Shown piece after piece: positions 25,800-39,059 of a stretch of DNA of 64,000 nucleotides. The DNA is from Leptodactylus fallax (lineage: Eukaryota; Chordata; Amphibia; Anura; Leptodactylidae), in the NCBI GenBank assembly GCA_947044405.1, contig CAMRHE010000655.1, positions 558,001 through 622,000 on the forward strand, read 5' to 3'. Made by a program: the position numbers and the translations under genes. The notes beneath the pieces are model-generated. The model worked only from the letters and a program-made list of their open reading frames with translations, did no database searches and was not told the DNA's origin. Positions within the stretch are counted from its first letter, which is position 1. Each line of letters begins with the position of its first letter.

Positions 25800-26120
25800 T
25801 ATTAAATGGTGACCTTTTGTTTTCAAAGAGAGTCTGTCACACTGCTGTGTGGAGACATGCAGAAACTGAAGAGAGACCTGCCCCTCTCCCCTCCACTTCC
25901 TGTCTTCTGTATTGAGTCTCTTGGTTTCTAAAGAAGGACTTGCCGTAGTAACAGGTAGTGAACAGCAAATTAGAAAGGAGGAAGACACCTATTGGCAGGA
26001 ACTTTAGAGAGATTTTTCAGGCAGCAACATTTTTTAATTAAAGTGCATTACATTTTGGTCCAGAATCACATGGTCTATTAAATGAGACTAAGTTGTCTGA
26101 AAAGTAGTGACCATTTAACC
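25800..26120. repeat. dispersed repeat, copy 2
   Basis: The same repeat as 15050-15305. The best match is 26000-26115. No coding potential is seen. Confidence 0.6.
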
Positions 26121-27429
26121 TTTTATTTATCAATTTTATACCTATTAGACCATAAAAAATTAAATAGCTACTGCTTGAGTATTATTGGAAATGTAGTATT
26201 AAATTCTCATTGGCAAAAACCCTGGTCTGCCCAGTAATATTCGCAAAGCCAACCAGAAATGTCCATTTTTGGACTTTTTCATATATACTCTGACGCCTTT
26301 TGGGTGTATTCTGCCAGGTAGTCATACAAACTGGACATTAGGGATCCATGTTCGTAAATAAGAAAAAAAAAAATAAGAGAAAAAAAATTCCATTTGGATT
26401 CCCATAGATAACCTGGTTATGATCATCCACTTGCTATATGAATCATACATATACAGGAAGTCGCTGATGTAACTGAGATTCAGGAAGAACAGACACAGAA
26501 ATAGCTATTAAAAACATACGTAATTCTTTTCTCATGTCATATATTTTTGGTGTTGCCTCAGGACAAACCATTAGTCTTCTCAGTGTGTAAATTACCTACA
26601 GATGTTGGAAGGTGATAATTGGAAACAAGGCTGCATGTATCTATGGATGTCATGTGACTGTGGTGTATACAGGACCTTATGTTACTTTACATTAATTTAT
26701 GTTGTATCTTTCATTGTGTCAGAGCTTCCCTCTAATGACTGATACATTAGAGCCGATCTTGGCCAGAAAAACGGTTATTTCATCCAATACGTCCATGAAA
26801 TCTAGATAAATGGGAAAGGGTTGAGGTCAAGTTGGATGTGAACCATCACACCCTTCCTGCCTTGAAGGGATCCTCAAATAACATGGACAACTCTGCTGTG
26901 GTACCTTGTGAACTTCCATCTATTTTCTGTGGTCAGTTTCTCTTCTTAGGTTATGAATTCTAACTTATTTTTTTCTGCTTTGCCTTGATGCCACCTATAG
27001 ATTAAAAGGCACACACCTTTTATATAGTGATATATTAATAAAGAATAGTATTTTATTACATGCCAGATCAACCTTATCCTTTTTCAGGATTGGGACACCC
27101 ATCTCTGTTCTAGGGCTGTGTTCAGATGGGCCAGTGAGTTTAGACCTTCAGTTACTAGGTAGTCTGTGAACTTTTCTATAAGGCCCACCGCGATTCAATT
27201 GTAACTTGAATGAGTTGTACTTCTAAAAATTATACTTGGCTCCTCTGAGGTCCCTGCTGGCCTATGCGATATCTGCTCTAGTCAGTCTCAAACTTGTGCA
27301 AGGCAGCTCCAAGACCCTTGTAAATGGCATCAGCATATGGGCAGAAGGACTGGATATGTAAACATGGGAGGTCTAGTATCTGTTTCAGCGTGTTGAAAGG
27401 GGTTTATGAGCTTTAGCCCACACGATCGG
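26121..27429. other. no gene recognised
   Basis: AT-rich sequence with no coding region or recognisable repeat structure on either strand. Confidence 0.4.
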
Positions 27430-27884
27430 GATCCTACTTTTCAGGTTTTATTTGGGGTAGCCTTGCAACCATTTTTGAGAAACTCCATAATCTGGGCAAA
27501 GTGCAGAATAAAGCGGTACTTTCCAGCAAAACTAGGAAACGTCTGATTTCTCTCATGATGGTTGGATTGGCCAGTTCTTCATCATTGCCACTGTTTCAGG
27601 GTCCACTCCCTCTGCACTGACAATTTGTTCATGATAGTAAACTCTGGGTTTTGGAAGGTAGTGCTTGGAGGGCTTCAGGTTTGGGTCATACTTGATAAAA
27701 GTGTTAAACACTTCTCCCAGATTTTGCAGGTGCTCCTCATTAGTCTTCAAGTAGATAATCGCATCATCACGATACAGGAGGACAGTTTCCTCTTTTGCAA
27801 GCACACAAAACTTTTCTCTACAGTCCTTTTTTCAGCTGAAGGCCAGGATTTCGCCTCTCACAAGGCTGCTTCTCCTGTGGTATA
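27430..27884 (-). pseudogene. Ty3/gypsy reverse transcriptase relic
   Basis: Minus-strand pieces read as gypsy pol. LLYRDDAIIYLKTNEEHLQNL is the polymerase active-site region, with RDD in place of the usual LDD. It continues into LKPSKHYL, the connection VSAEGVDPE and then, after a frame change near 27550, FLG.AGKYRFI-like sequence. No LTRs are seen near it. It is an old fragment. Confidence 0.8.
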
Positions 27885-28328
27885 ATTGGTATTTCCATTT
27901 TTCTGTTCTGCGGTAACTGGACAAAGGCAAAACATGGTGAGAATCCTCTACTCTCTAAGCCTGTGGGCTATGTTGTTATAGTGGGGAGCCAGGGTGCTCC
28001 AAAATAGTACAGCATGGTCAAAGACATCTCAAATGGGGACCCACAGCAATTGGGTGATTCCTGATTTCCCTCCTACAAGCCTTTTGTTTTCTCTAGCAAT
28101 GGGGATCCACTTTGTACTATTTTTCAATATACAGTAAAAGCCTCGGGCTTATCTTCTCTTGGCTATCCTTCCCAGACTAGTGTACCCTATTAACTGCCCA
28201 GTTTCTACTCTTTCCATTGCCAGTTCTGTGGCTGTTCACGCTTCTTGCATCCTCCATTGCCAGTCAAAATTGCAATAACCTCAATCACAGTAACAAAACA
28301 CAGCAAGTTAGTATAAAACACATTACGT

Positions 28329-28979
28329 AATAACGTCTCTGCCTGTTCAGGTCTCGGCACCACCCTCCGCTCGTACGCTCTGGCGAAGGAGGCGTGTTCG
28401 GTTTGATTCCTTGCGTAGGTTTCTTATTGCTCAGTCTGAACATGGTCCTAGTCAAGGTAATGGATTTCCGGCCACACCCGTGTTCTGAGCATTTCTCTCT
28501 GGACTGCATAGAGTTAATCTCTTCCTAGCCTGTGTGATTGACAGCCTGTGTACCTATCAGGTCTGGGGCTGGGCCCAAACTTTCTATATACTGGATGTCA
28601 CTTTCTCAGCAAGTTGCCGGTTATTGCTCTGACTTTGCCTGCTCTCTTTGTGCCCTTGATATCTATTGTGCTATTTCTCTGACTTCTGGCTTGCCTTTTG
28701 ACTATTCTCTTGGATTTTGATTCTGTACTGCATCGCTCGTTTGTTACCGACCCCTTGGCTTCCTGACCTCTTTTTGTCGTTTGTTTTGTCTTGTCCTGTT
28801 CTGTGTGTCACTTACCCAGTATAGGGCTTGTATTCTGGTTGTCCTTTTACTGTTTAGGGTAACTGAGGCAATAGGAAGGGACAGTGGCTGGGGTGAGATT
28901 AGGGCTCACTTGTCTCTGTCCTTCCTCCCAGACCCCTGCAGTAGTATAGGGTATTGCTACGGTTGGCAAGACCCTTACA
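28329..28979 (+). repeat. 5' LTR of gag-only element
   Basis: The first two bases are aa instead of TG; the 3' copy starts TGTAACGTCTC. It ends CAAGACCCTTACA. Small ORFs inside it are not genes. Confidence 0.85.
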
Positions 28980-29025
28980 GAATAACCGGCCCATACATTA
29001 TGCCATTGCTTCCCATAGGGTCAGC

Positions 29026-30160
29026 ATGGATCCTATTCAGGTCCTTGCAGCCAAGTTGGAAGGTTTGGCAAGCCTGGTAGCTGTGCTTGCTAAACAGGTA
29101 CAGACCCTTACTGATGCCGCTGCAGCATCCCCAGTTGTTTCTGCTCCTTTTAGGGTTAAGATGCTACTCCCCGACCGTTTTTCAGGGGATTGTGAAAAAT
29201 TTGAGACTTTCCGGGAGTCTTGTCGCTTGTATTTCCGGATTAATCCACATGCATCCCAGGCCCAAATGGTTGGAGTAGTTATATCCCTCCTACAGGGGGA
29301 TCCACAGGCTTGGGCCCTTAAACTCCCCTCCAGGGGCTGAGCAGTGGATTAACTTTTAAAAATTTTTTTTGTCTTTGGGGTCTATATATGCTGAGCCAGA
29401 CCACATTGGGCTTGCGGAATCGCAACTCCTCACCATGCGGCAGGACAAACGCTCTGCTGAGGAATATTGCGCAGAATTCCGCAAGTGCAGCGTGACTGCA
29501 GGTTGGTGTGAGTCAGCTCTAAAGGTCCACTTTAAACAAGGCCTATGTGACCGTGTTAAGGAGGTCTGGGTTGGTCACCCAGATCCTCCTACTCTTGAGC
29601 AGGCCATGACTTTGACTGTCCGTATTGACCGTAGGATCCGGGAAAATGTTAAAGAGAGAATAGGGTCTGCTTCTTCTAAGTTTTCTGTCTCTCCCTCACT
29701 CTCTCCTGAGAAACCTGTTATTTCTCCCATGACTCCTGGTGAGGAACCCATGCAACTGGGAGTTATGGACGCCAAGATGCGACGAGAGCATCGTCTCAGG
29801 AACAACCTCTGCCTGTACTGTGGTGCTTCCGGTCATTTCAACCGTGACTGCTCGATCAGACCTCGCAGACCAGCAGAAAAACTTCAGTGCCTGAGTGGTA
29901 GTCGGAAGAACCACTCAGGCAACCAGGTATTTGCTGATATGACTGCTCTGCATACTTTAAATTGTGTTACTGAGGAGATTGTCTCAGCTGCTAAAGGTGG
30001 GAAACACCAGGTGAATAAAAAATGTTTGTCTGGCCCACCAGTGTCTGTGGTTGTGCAAAAAGACCCTGAATTTAAGGCAGAAAAAATACTGGGTCCTACT
30101 AAAACTGGTTTATCTGGTGAGGGTCCGGTGGCCCCTCATAAAGGGGGGGGGGTACTGTAA
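29026..30160 (+). pseudogene. gag: Gag of gag-only element, one frameshift
   Basis: It begins MDPIQVLAAKLEG, a Ty3/gypsy-type Gag start, followed by a capsid-like region (LLPDRFSGDCEKFETFRESC, then SLLQGDPQAWALKLPS). The frame breaks at a TGA at 29338-29340 in a T-rich stretch and resumes in another frame at about 29369 (SIYAEPDHIGLAE, RSAEEYCAEFRKC). A CCHC zinc knuckle, CLYCGASGHFNRDC, lies at about 29812-29853. The frame runs on to the edge of the 3' LTR. The break may be a mutation or a homopolymer sequencing error. Confidence 0.85.
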
Positions 30161-30810
30161 CGTCTCTGCCTGTTCGGGTCTCGGCACCACCCTCCGCTCG
30201 CACGCTGTGGCGAAGGAGGCGTGTTCGGTTTGATGCCTTGCGTAGGTTTCTTATTGCTCAGTCTGAACATGGTCCTAGTCAATGTAATGGATTTCCGGCC
30301 ACACCCGTGTTCTGAGCATTTCTATCTGGACTGCATAGAGTTAATCTCTTCCTGGCCTGTGTGATTGACAGCCTGTGTACCTATCAGGTCTGGGGCTGGG
30401 CCCAGACTTTCTATATACTGGATGTCACTTTCTCAGCAAGTTTCCGGTTATTGCTCTGACTTTGCCTGCTCTCTTTGTGCTCTTGATATTGACTGTGCTA
30501 TTTCTCTGACCCTTTGGCTTGCCTTGTGACTATTCTCTTGGATTTTGATTCTGTACTGCATCGCTCGTTTTTTACCAACCCCTTGGCTTCCTGACCTCTC
30601 TTTTTGTCGTTTGTTTTGTCTTGTCCTGTTCTGTGTGTCACTTACCCAGTATAGGGCTTGTCTTCTGGTTGTCCTTTTACCGTTTAGGGTAACTGAGGCA
30701 ATAGGAAGGGACAGTGGCTGGGGTGAGATTAGGGCTCACTTGTCTCTGTCCTTCCTCCCAGACCCCTGCAGTAGTATAGGGTATTGCTACGGTTTGGCAA
30801 GACCCTTACA
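30156..30810 (+). repeat. 3' LTR of gag-only element
   Basis: Starts TGTAACGTCTCTGCC and ends GACCCTTACA. It is clearly the same sequence as 28329-28979 with scattered substitutions. Confidence 0.88.
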
Positions 30811-30984
30811 CATATAGAGTCTTTCTGTAGGACTGTTAAAGGGGTTGTCTTATCAGAGACAACTGCTTTCAGGATGTCGTCACTTATGTGATCAGCTGTT
30901 GTCCCCTGGTTCTGCTCCTGGCATCTGTATCAATCACAGGCGAAAAGTAGAATTATATGAACAACATTAACCCATATTCATATG

Positions 30985-31150
30985 AACAAAGAAGAAATAT
31001 AAGCACAAAGACCAGAACATTGAGAAAAGAAAGTAGGAAAGAGAACAACTTCACAGGGAACACCCACTAAGCTCTGAACTTGTAGCTCCAAAAGGAAACA
31101 TGTACAAGCAGCCAGGAATCAGAACATAGTACAGATTGAACTTTTTCAGG
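30985..31150. repeat. local duplication, uninterrupted copy
   Basis: This segment resembles 31325-31367 joined to 32036-32165 (shared ctctgaacttg, agctcc, agaacatagtaca). It is the unoccupied counterpart of the site where the solo LTR sits. Confidence 0.6.
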
Positions 31151-31367
31151 TTCCTATACTTTATTTTATGTTTTCCATGTTGAATTTGCACATACCCTTA
31201 TAATGCTCATAATACTGAGGCAATTCCATCATTCATTTTATATTAGATTTTGCTATAGTACTATATACTAAATCTAGAGGTATACAAGGCTGTCTCAAGA
31301 TTAACCAAAGAGATTCTTCTTCAAGGGGAAAGAGATACAAGCACATGGGCTAGAACAATGACAAAAG

Positions 31368-32035
31368 TGTAAGGGAATTGCTAGTTGAGCTATTCACCAA
31401 TGCTGCTGCAGAAACCTGGAAGGAAGGGAAAGATAGCGACGATGAGCCCTAACTTAGATCCAGCCCTTGTCCCTGCCTACTTGCCTGACTGTCCTAGGTG
31501 ACAGCCGACAACTTGGAGGCGATCCCTACTCTGAATAAGTGACACACAGAACAAGACAAAACCACACATAAGCGAAGTCAGCAAGCCAAGGGTCACAGCC
31601 AGAGAGACAAAGCAGTACAAAATTGTAATCCAAAGGAGTAGTCACAAGGGAAGCCAAAGGTCAGAGGTCAGAAATAATACAGTAGAGCAAGTGGGAAGCT
31701 AGCGAGGACAAAGTCACAGGACAGAGTACAATAGCCAGCGAACCTGTGTGGGCTGACGACCTGTATATGGGAAGTGCAGGACCTGCCTCAGACTTGATTG
31801 GTAGACAAGCTGTCAATCACACAGGCAAGGCTAAGATTAACTGTTAGAGGAGCAGAGAGAAACAAGGTGCAGGAGACGGGTGTGGCTGAAATTCAATTAC
31901 ATAGTAGTGATACTAGGACAGTAATCAGACTAAGCAACAAGAACCTTAAGCACGGAATCAAACTGAACAGGCCTCCTGCGCCGAAGCGTGCGAGCGGAGG
32001 GTGGTGCAGAGACCCGAACAGGCAGAGATGTTACA
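31368..32035 (-). mobile_element. solo LTR, same family as 28329-30810
   Basis: On the minus strand it starts TGTAACATCTCTGCCTG and ends ...CCCTTACA, about 668 bp, clearly related to but diverged from the LTRs at 28329 and 30156. The flanks are aaaag and gaaag, a likely 5-bp target duplication with one change. No internal region remains, as expected after LTR-LTR recombination. Confidence 0.82.
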
Positions 32036-32510
32036 GAAAGAAAGAAGAAGGGAAGGGATGAGAGGAACCTCATAGAGATCACTCACTGAGCTCTGAACTT
32101 GAAGCTCCATAAACAGACATGTACAAAAATGAGAACATAGTACAAAATGAACTTTATCAGGTAGATATATTATATATTAAATTATAAAGTTTATAAAATT
32201 GAATCTACAAAAGTGAGTTCATTGCTTGCATATTTTGTCATCTAGCCGTGCCATCTATTATATAATGTTGGATGTGTGTTACACTCGAATGAGACAAGTG
32301 ATGGGAAAATATGAACACTGAACTCAATAGCAACAACACATATGGATTTGATAAGCGAATAACAATAATAATAATACACTTTATCAGTCTATTCTACGGC
32401 AGCTTCCAAAAATTTGATTCAGATAAAGACAAGTCTATGAGGGAAGTCAGGGCACCCATACTTTGATTATTTTAGATAGATTGTACAATTTTTTATTTTC
32501 CTTTTTAGAA

Positions 32511-32735
32511 ACAATGAGTCTTCTATACCTCCGGCCCTGGTTCAGTGTTTTGGGGACTGGAGACAATATGATGGAATGACACTTGTAGAGATGATCTCAT
32601 TCTTGACGTGGCAGCGCTACAGAAGACATCTGGGAAGCTGTCACAGACATTGTCTATCAAGAAAATAATAGACTATAAGACTGAAGAACCTTTCATGTCT
32701 GAAGTCAGGACGGTTATGGGCCAATCCAAATAAAA
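32511..32735 (+). other. possible terminal exon with poly(A) signal
   Basis: A pyrimidine-rich acceptor-like sequence (ttttattttcctttttag) is followed by about 160 bases open in one frame (contains PPALVQCFGDWRQYDGMTL) and then AATAAA at about 32729. I do not recognise the peptide. It could be a terminal exon of an unknown + strand transcript or chance. Confidence 0.25.
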
Positions 32736-33299
32736 TTATTTTGTTCCAGTTCAGATGGAGACTTGATTTTTGTTTGGCAGTATAAACCAATATCGCTACA
32801 GTTTCTAGACAGATTAGGGCATCTTAAGAACTTTCTTTTGGACTGTCCGCGTCCTAAGGCTGCCGCACACTATCACGACCACCATCATTTACTCTCAATA
32901 TGATGAAAGTGCGGAATGGTGTATTATCTTAAATAAGCATTCTCCAGGATTTTGGCCCACATGACCTTCTCTTTGACCTACCGATTCACAGTGTTTTTGT
33001 GTGAACTGGACATGAGGTCTCTCAATACATAACTGACAGCCTTAATCTGACTCCCATGGGAAAGCACTGAGAGTCCTGACTTCACGTTAATACATTTTCG
33101 AAATTCGCTAGTCAGAGAGGTCTTGTAGGGCAGAGGCAGACCCTCTGATGCCCCCTCTTCCTCTGACCCAATCTTTAGCTTCAGTCCTGCTAGATTCTAT
33201 TGCAACCCTTCTTTTTACCAAGGGTAGAGGAGTCTAGTTACCAGATAATGTGAGTTCTTATGACCTATTTAAAATGGAGTCAATTCCTGGACAACCCCT

Positions 33300-33620
33300 T
33301 TAAAGGCTGTGTCCACCTTTCTAATCTATCCTTAGGCTAGATCATCAATATTACATCTGCAGGGATATGAAAGTCAAGTCCCCTGCAGATCTGCTGTTCC
33401 GAGACAGCATAGCTACAAGTAATGTTAACTTTCCGGGAGCCATGCTGCTCATCCACCATACAATGTGCACCGCTGCAATACCTAAACATACCAATACACA
33501 TTGTACACCAAGTGAGCAGCATGGCTCCCAGCATATTAACATTATCGGAAAAGCTGATCTGCAAGGGGCCCCACACATGTAATATTGATGGCCTATTCTA
33601 AGGTGGATAAAAGTGGAAAA
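33300..33620. mobile_element. palindromic MITE
   Basis: The arms 33377-33470 and 33490-33585 are inverted copies (for example gggagccatgctgctca with gagcagcatggctccc). The outer motif atccttaggctagatcatcaatatta relates it to the elements at 10955, 52391 and 53335. ORFs across the palindrome on both strands are artefacts of the fold. Confidence 0.75.
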
Positions 33621-34153
33621 AGCCTTTAGAGGGGTTTCCAGAAATTGAGCAACCCGTGTGGCGGTCAGGGGAGGTGTAAAATACTTACCTGTCTCTGGCG
33701 CTCCGTTGTCTGTGTTCGTTCACTCTTGTGCCAGCGCCTTCTTGCTGGAAGACCTGCACCTCATGTAATTGCTGAGACCATTTAGTGGCCTCAGTGGTCG
33801 CTGGTAAGGAACATGTGATGTATGTGAATGATGTCACTGGACAGCGACCCCTGGGGCAAACTGATTGGTCTCAGTGGGCATGTGAGGCACTGGACTTTCA
33901 ACAATGAGGTGTCGGCACAATACTGAACGGACACCAGAAGTGGACAATAGAGTGACAGGGATAGGTGAGTATGCCTTTTTTCTATTTTACTCTGCCCCCG
34001 GCCTCCATACAGAGGCCCCTTCACTGGCCCCGCACAATGATATTAGCTCATTACTTACCGCTCTATCTCTCTGCTCCCTTTACATTGCTGTGACATCATG
34101 TGAGCCTGGAGCAGGAGGGGTCGGGGAGCAGATTGGTAAGCTCTGACACTTGC

Positions 34154-34246
34154 CTCTAATTTCACGCAGCTTGTAGGTCACAGACTTAATATTGCCTGCA
34201 GCGTACAAGTCAGAGAGGGCGTCTTCCTGCTCTTCCAGTAGCAGAA
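34154..34246 (-). CDS. candidate 93-nt host exon, gene unknown
   Basis: Read on the minus strand, an AG acceptor (gacccag) precedes 93 bases encoding 30 whole codons with split codons at both ends (phase 1 to 1). The donor AGGCAAGT is a strong GC-type splice site. The peptide includes EEQEDALSDLYAAGNI and VTYKLREIR, with an acidic then basic helical character unlike translated noise or the surrounding repeats. I do not recognise the protein. The polypyrimidine tract is weak, and no neighbouring exons were found. Confidence 0.35.
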
Positions 34247-34943
34247 CTGGGTCAGGGCATCACTTTTCCCAGATTCTGCAGTCCTGTTGTATTTTAAACC
34301 TTCATCCCATCCCTAGTGATCCTGATGGAGGCTTTGTTCCTGAATATAGTTTTTGCCTCCCCTTTGGGACAGTTTTCCTGGTTTCTGTTGTTCTATTCCT
34401 GGTTCCAAGCCCTGGCTTTCCTCTGACTGTAATTTCATTTCCATTTTTGCCTCCTTTCATCTAAAAAAAATGCCCTGGAAAAACCCTTTGAAGTGAATCT
34501 GTAATTCATATATAGAGCTATATGGTTTCATCATTTAGCATTTTCACATACTTGGTGGTTTAAATACTGCCAGGACTTGTAAACCCCTGTACCCCACTCC
34601 AGCCTATTGACGGCTCTCTGTATGCAAAATAATGGAGGAAGCATTGTGACTGTATAGATCAGAGAAAGCAGGACTCACTATGTACACACGTGGACAAAAT
34701 TGTTGGTACCCCTCATTTAATGAAAGAAAAACCCACAATGGTCACAGAAATAACTTGAATCTGACAAAAGTAATAATATATAAAAATTCTATGAAAATGA
34801 ACAAATGAAAGTCAGACATTGCTTTCCATCCATGCTTCAACAGAGTTTTTAAAAAAGAAAACTCATGAAACAGGCCTGGACAGAAATGATGGTTCCCTTA
34901 ACTTAATATTTTGTTGCACAACCTTTTGAGGCAATCACTGCAA

Positions 34944-35645
<702 letters not shown>

Positions 35646-35999
35646 TAAGGGAACGATCATTTCTGTCCAGGCCTGTTTCATGAGTTTTCTTTTTTTAAAA
35701 AATTCTGTTGAAGCCTGGTTGGAAAGCAATGTCTGACTTTCATTTGTTCATTTTCATAGAATTTTTATATATTATTACTTTTGTCAGATTCAAGTTATCT
35801 CTGTGACCATTGTGGGTTTTTTCTTTCATTAAACGAGGGGTACCAACAATTTTGTCCATGTGTGTATATATGAAAAACGTGATTACCCTTATATAAAAAA
35901 AAAGGGGGCAGTAGCAAATAGTAGATCATTAGATCTGGACCCTGGTGTTGTAGGTTCAGTACTTGGGGACTTATTAGTGTTTACTCCAGCTATTATCTA

Positions 36000-36745
36000 T
36001 CATATACACGTAAACATTAACATCTCATAGACCTTTATGTTTGACAAAAGTTCATACACCCCCTTTCCCTAGATCACATATAAAAATAGATAAACAATAA
36101 TAAACATAAACACATTAGGTATCCCCGCGCTCCAAAATGTCCGAACTATTAAAATATAAAAATATTTATCCCATACGTGAACGGCGTAGCGGGGAAAAAA
36201 TCAAAAAGCCAAATGGTGATTATTTTTCAACACTTTTCCTCCTAAAATGAATGGAATAAAAAGTGATCAAACCATCAGACCTTCCTCAAAATGGTATCAA
36301 TAAAAAGGTCATCTTGTCCCGCATAAAAATACACCTTACCCAGCTCCATACACACAAATATAAAAAAGTTACAGGTGTCAGAACATGGTGACACAAAAAG
36401 TTTAAAATTTATTTTAAAAAGTATCAAAACATTACAAATACTATATAAATTTGGTATCGCTGTGATCGTACTGACCCGCAGAATACAGGTAACAGGTCAT
36501 TTTTAGCACATAGTGAATGTCGTAAAAATTTAATTTTTTTTTCAGCTTCCGAGTACATTGTACAGAATATTGACGCCATTACAAAGTACGATTTTTCCAT
36601 CATGTGATTCTGTGAAGTGAACAAAAAATAAAAAAATTATGGCTCTTGGAAGATGAGGAGGAAAAAAACAGATACGCAAAAATGAAAATTGACTTGTTCT
36701 TTAAGGGGTTAAGGTGTTTTAAGGCCATGTCCTTAATGGGTTAAT
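36000..36745. repeat. AT-rich dispersed repeat
   Basis: The phrasing attatggctcttggaagatg and the end ttcttta-aggggttaagg match a frog dispersed repeat I recognise by style. No gene is seen. Confidence 0.4.
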
Positions 36746-36952
36746 GTGATATATTAGAAAGTTTCTCACACTCACCCTTACCATTCATTTATGAAAAGTG
36801 GTTTTATAAGTGGACGTAGACTTTAATGTCATAAACCACACCTGGGTATTGGGACATTTATGACCATCATGATTTAATAGAAGAGGGGAATCTGTGCTTT
36901 ACTCTAGAATTTTGTGTTATGCTCTCAAAATGGCACACAAGCAGGGGCTTAA

Positions 36953-37150
36953 AGAGGCTAAGGCTAGCTTCACATCTGCATTGAGTAGACTTTGCCACAG
37001 ATTCCGCCTAAAATTGGCAGAGAGAAAAGTCCTACAAGTTTATGGGGTCTGTGGGCAACCCCTTGTAAAGCGGACAGGCTCTCCGTCTTTTGGGTCCCCA
37101 TGCGGACCCAAACAACGGAGAGCTGAACACTAGTGTGAACCTAGCGTAAG
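36953..37150. mobile_element. small MITE
   Basis: The ends ggctagcttcacat and gtgtgaacctagcg are inverted repeats. The interior is non-coding. A similar layout is at 63779-63964. Confidence 0.5.
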
Positions 37151-37238
37151 ATCATAAGGAAACTGTATTCCATTTGCAGCAGAAGGACCTTCGGTTTAGA
37201 ACTTGTTCTGGTAGTATTATAATGCACATTGATAAATA

Positions 37239-37410
37239 CAGTACTGTGCAAATGTTTTAGGCAGGTGTGGAAAACATGCTGCATGTAAGAATGCTTTCAG
37301 AAATAGAAGTGTTAATAGTTATGTTTGTCAATGAACGAAAAGAAGTAAATGAACAAAAGAGAAAACTAAACCCGAAGATTATTTGGTGTCAGTATTAACC
37401 TGTGCATTCA
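37239..37410. mobile_element. truncated Tc1 end
   Basis: Starts cagtactgtgcaaatg after TA and matches the left end of the relic at 22494 (ttaggcag, tgtggaaaa, gaatgctttcagaaatagaag). The right end is absent. Confidence 0.65.
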
Positions 37411-39059
37411 CCTTAATCATGACCTAGAGTTGGGCATTTTTTTATTTTTTTTTTTGTGCATCTCATTATACCTGTATATAGACCTTCTGCGCAAATACTG
37501 TCAGTTATACTAGATGCAATTAAAAAACTTACCACCAGATGGCAGCAAAATGTAAATAATACCGATAGAACGCCTGTAAAGCATAATTATAATTAGGTGA
37601 CATAAAATAAATTGCTGGATTACAGCACCGTAGATACGGTAACATGTCACGGTAACAGGGTGAACATCCAGAATTTAGGCTGACAATGAATGATTTGCAG
37701 TCTCTCGATCTGTCTTCTGACGATATAATGCAGCTTCCCCATGGCCCTATATACCTATAAATTTGACAGGTAGTGCAGGCACATTAGACATGATGTCTCC
37801 TGTTCCTCTTACTGGATTGTTATACACAGACTCCCATGTCTGCTCTCCCTATTGAATACAGTCTGTGGGGTGGACATGTATTAGGACTTTGGATTTGGTT
37901 GCTTTGAAGAAATTGCAGACTCGGCAGCTCCATATCAGTGAATGGGACACTTATCCCTTAGTTTGTGTCCGTAATGGGACAACCATTTAAAGGGGTAAAA
38001 AGAACAGATTAGGCAGTGACTAGAGCATGTGCACTCCCAAGACCCCAGCCATTATGAATAGGAATACATTAATACAAGCAAAGCTGATGCTGCCACTCTC
38101 TGCGACGTCTCTGACTCTGCTCTACTCCTAGTACATGTCTGGAGAGTAAAGCAGAGTCAGTCATGTGACCGAGAGTGAGACTGTCAGAACAAGAATTCCC
38201 TTATTGCTTGTGGCAAGCAAGAGACTCCTCTTCGTTCTTTTAGCACAGTTCTTAGGAAATGAAAGCTGAACTGTGACTGACTTACTACATGAGTCCGTGT
38301 AAATGTAGTCACCATAGGTGTAGGCCGGACACTAGAGCCACATACAGTAGAACATGTCATACTACTGACATCACACGTCTATATGATACGGCTATTGGAA
38401 TGAAGTATATGTGAGTGGTGTACGCCTTGAGGTCAGCATCAGCCTCTTGCTTTCCTGTACGGACACTTTGCTTTCCATTTTATGGTGCGATTTCCATTTA
38501 GTGTATTACAGCAGGGAGCGGTATATTCATGGAAACTGTGAGAGCTTGTACGAGATGGCGATGTGGTAGAGGCTGGAAGGCGATGGAAAGATACCGTGTA
38601 GAAATGATCGCAGACTTTACAGACTATACTGAGATGAATTACCCAGCGGAGGACATCGCTGGATCAATTTAACAAAAATTTAATTTTTCATCAGTCTAGA
38701 AATTTTAACCATTTCTCGCACTTCACCATATGCGGCCTAGTAGTGTGTACAGTATAAGTGTCAGCAGTCCCATCACATGTAAGATCAGAGATAAATCTTA
38801 TCCCAGGACATCTATATGGTACAGCCCATAGGGGTTCTCACATCACCATAGTGGTGTGTCACTTGGTTGTCATGGTAGCTGGTGGCCTAACAAAGGTGCC
38901 CAAGTCTACCATGTCTGTGAACATATAAGGCCTGGAGATGGGTGAACGGCTTCGTCATGGTCCAGGTTCAACCTAAGTATCCCAAATTTTATTTTAAAGA
39001 AAATCAACAATTGGGGATTCGTCTCAGACATAATAAAATGGCCATCGCGACATGCATTG
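37411..39059. other. no gene recognised
   Basis: No convincing exon, RNA gene or bounded repeat was seen. Confidence 0.35.

Larger units (their letters stand above)
28329..30810 (+). mobile_element. gag-only LTR retroelement
   Basis: Two LTRs of about 651 and 655 bp (28329-28979, 30156-30810) flank only about 1.18 kb. The interior holds a gag-like region with a zinc knuckle and runs straight into a polypurine tract (aaagggggggggg at 30140-30152) and the 3' LTR. No protease, RT or integrase is present. The LTRs differ at a modest number of positions, so the insertion is older than the one at the window start. A target duplication was not found. A related solo LTR is at 31368-32035. Confidence 0.85.
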
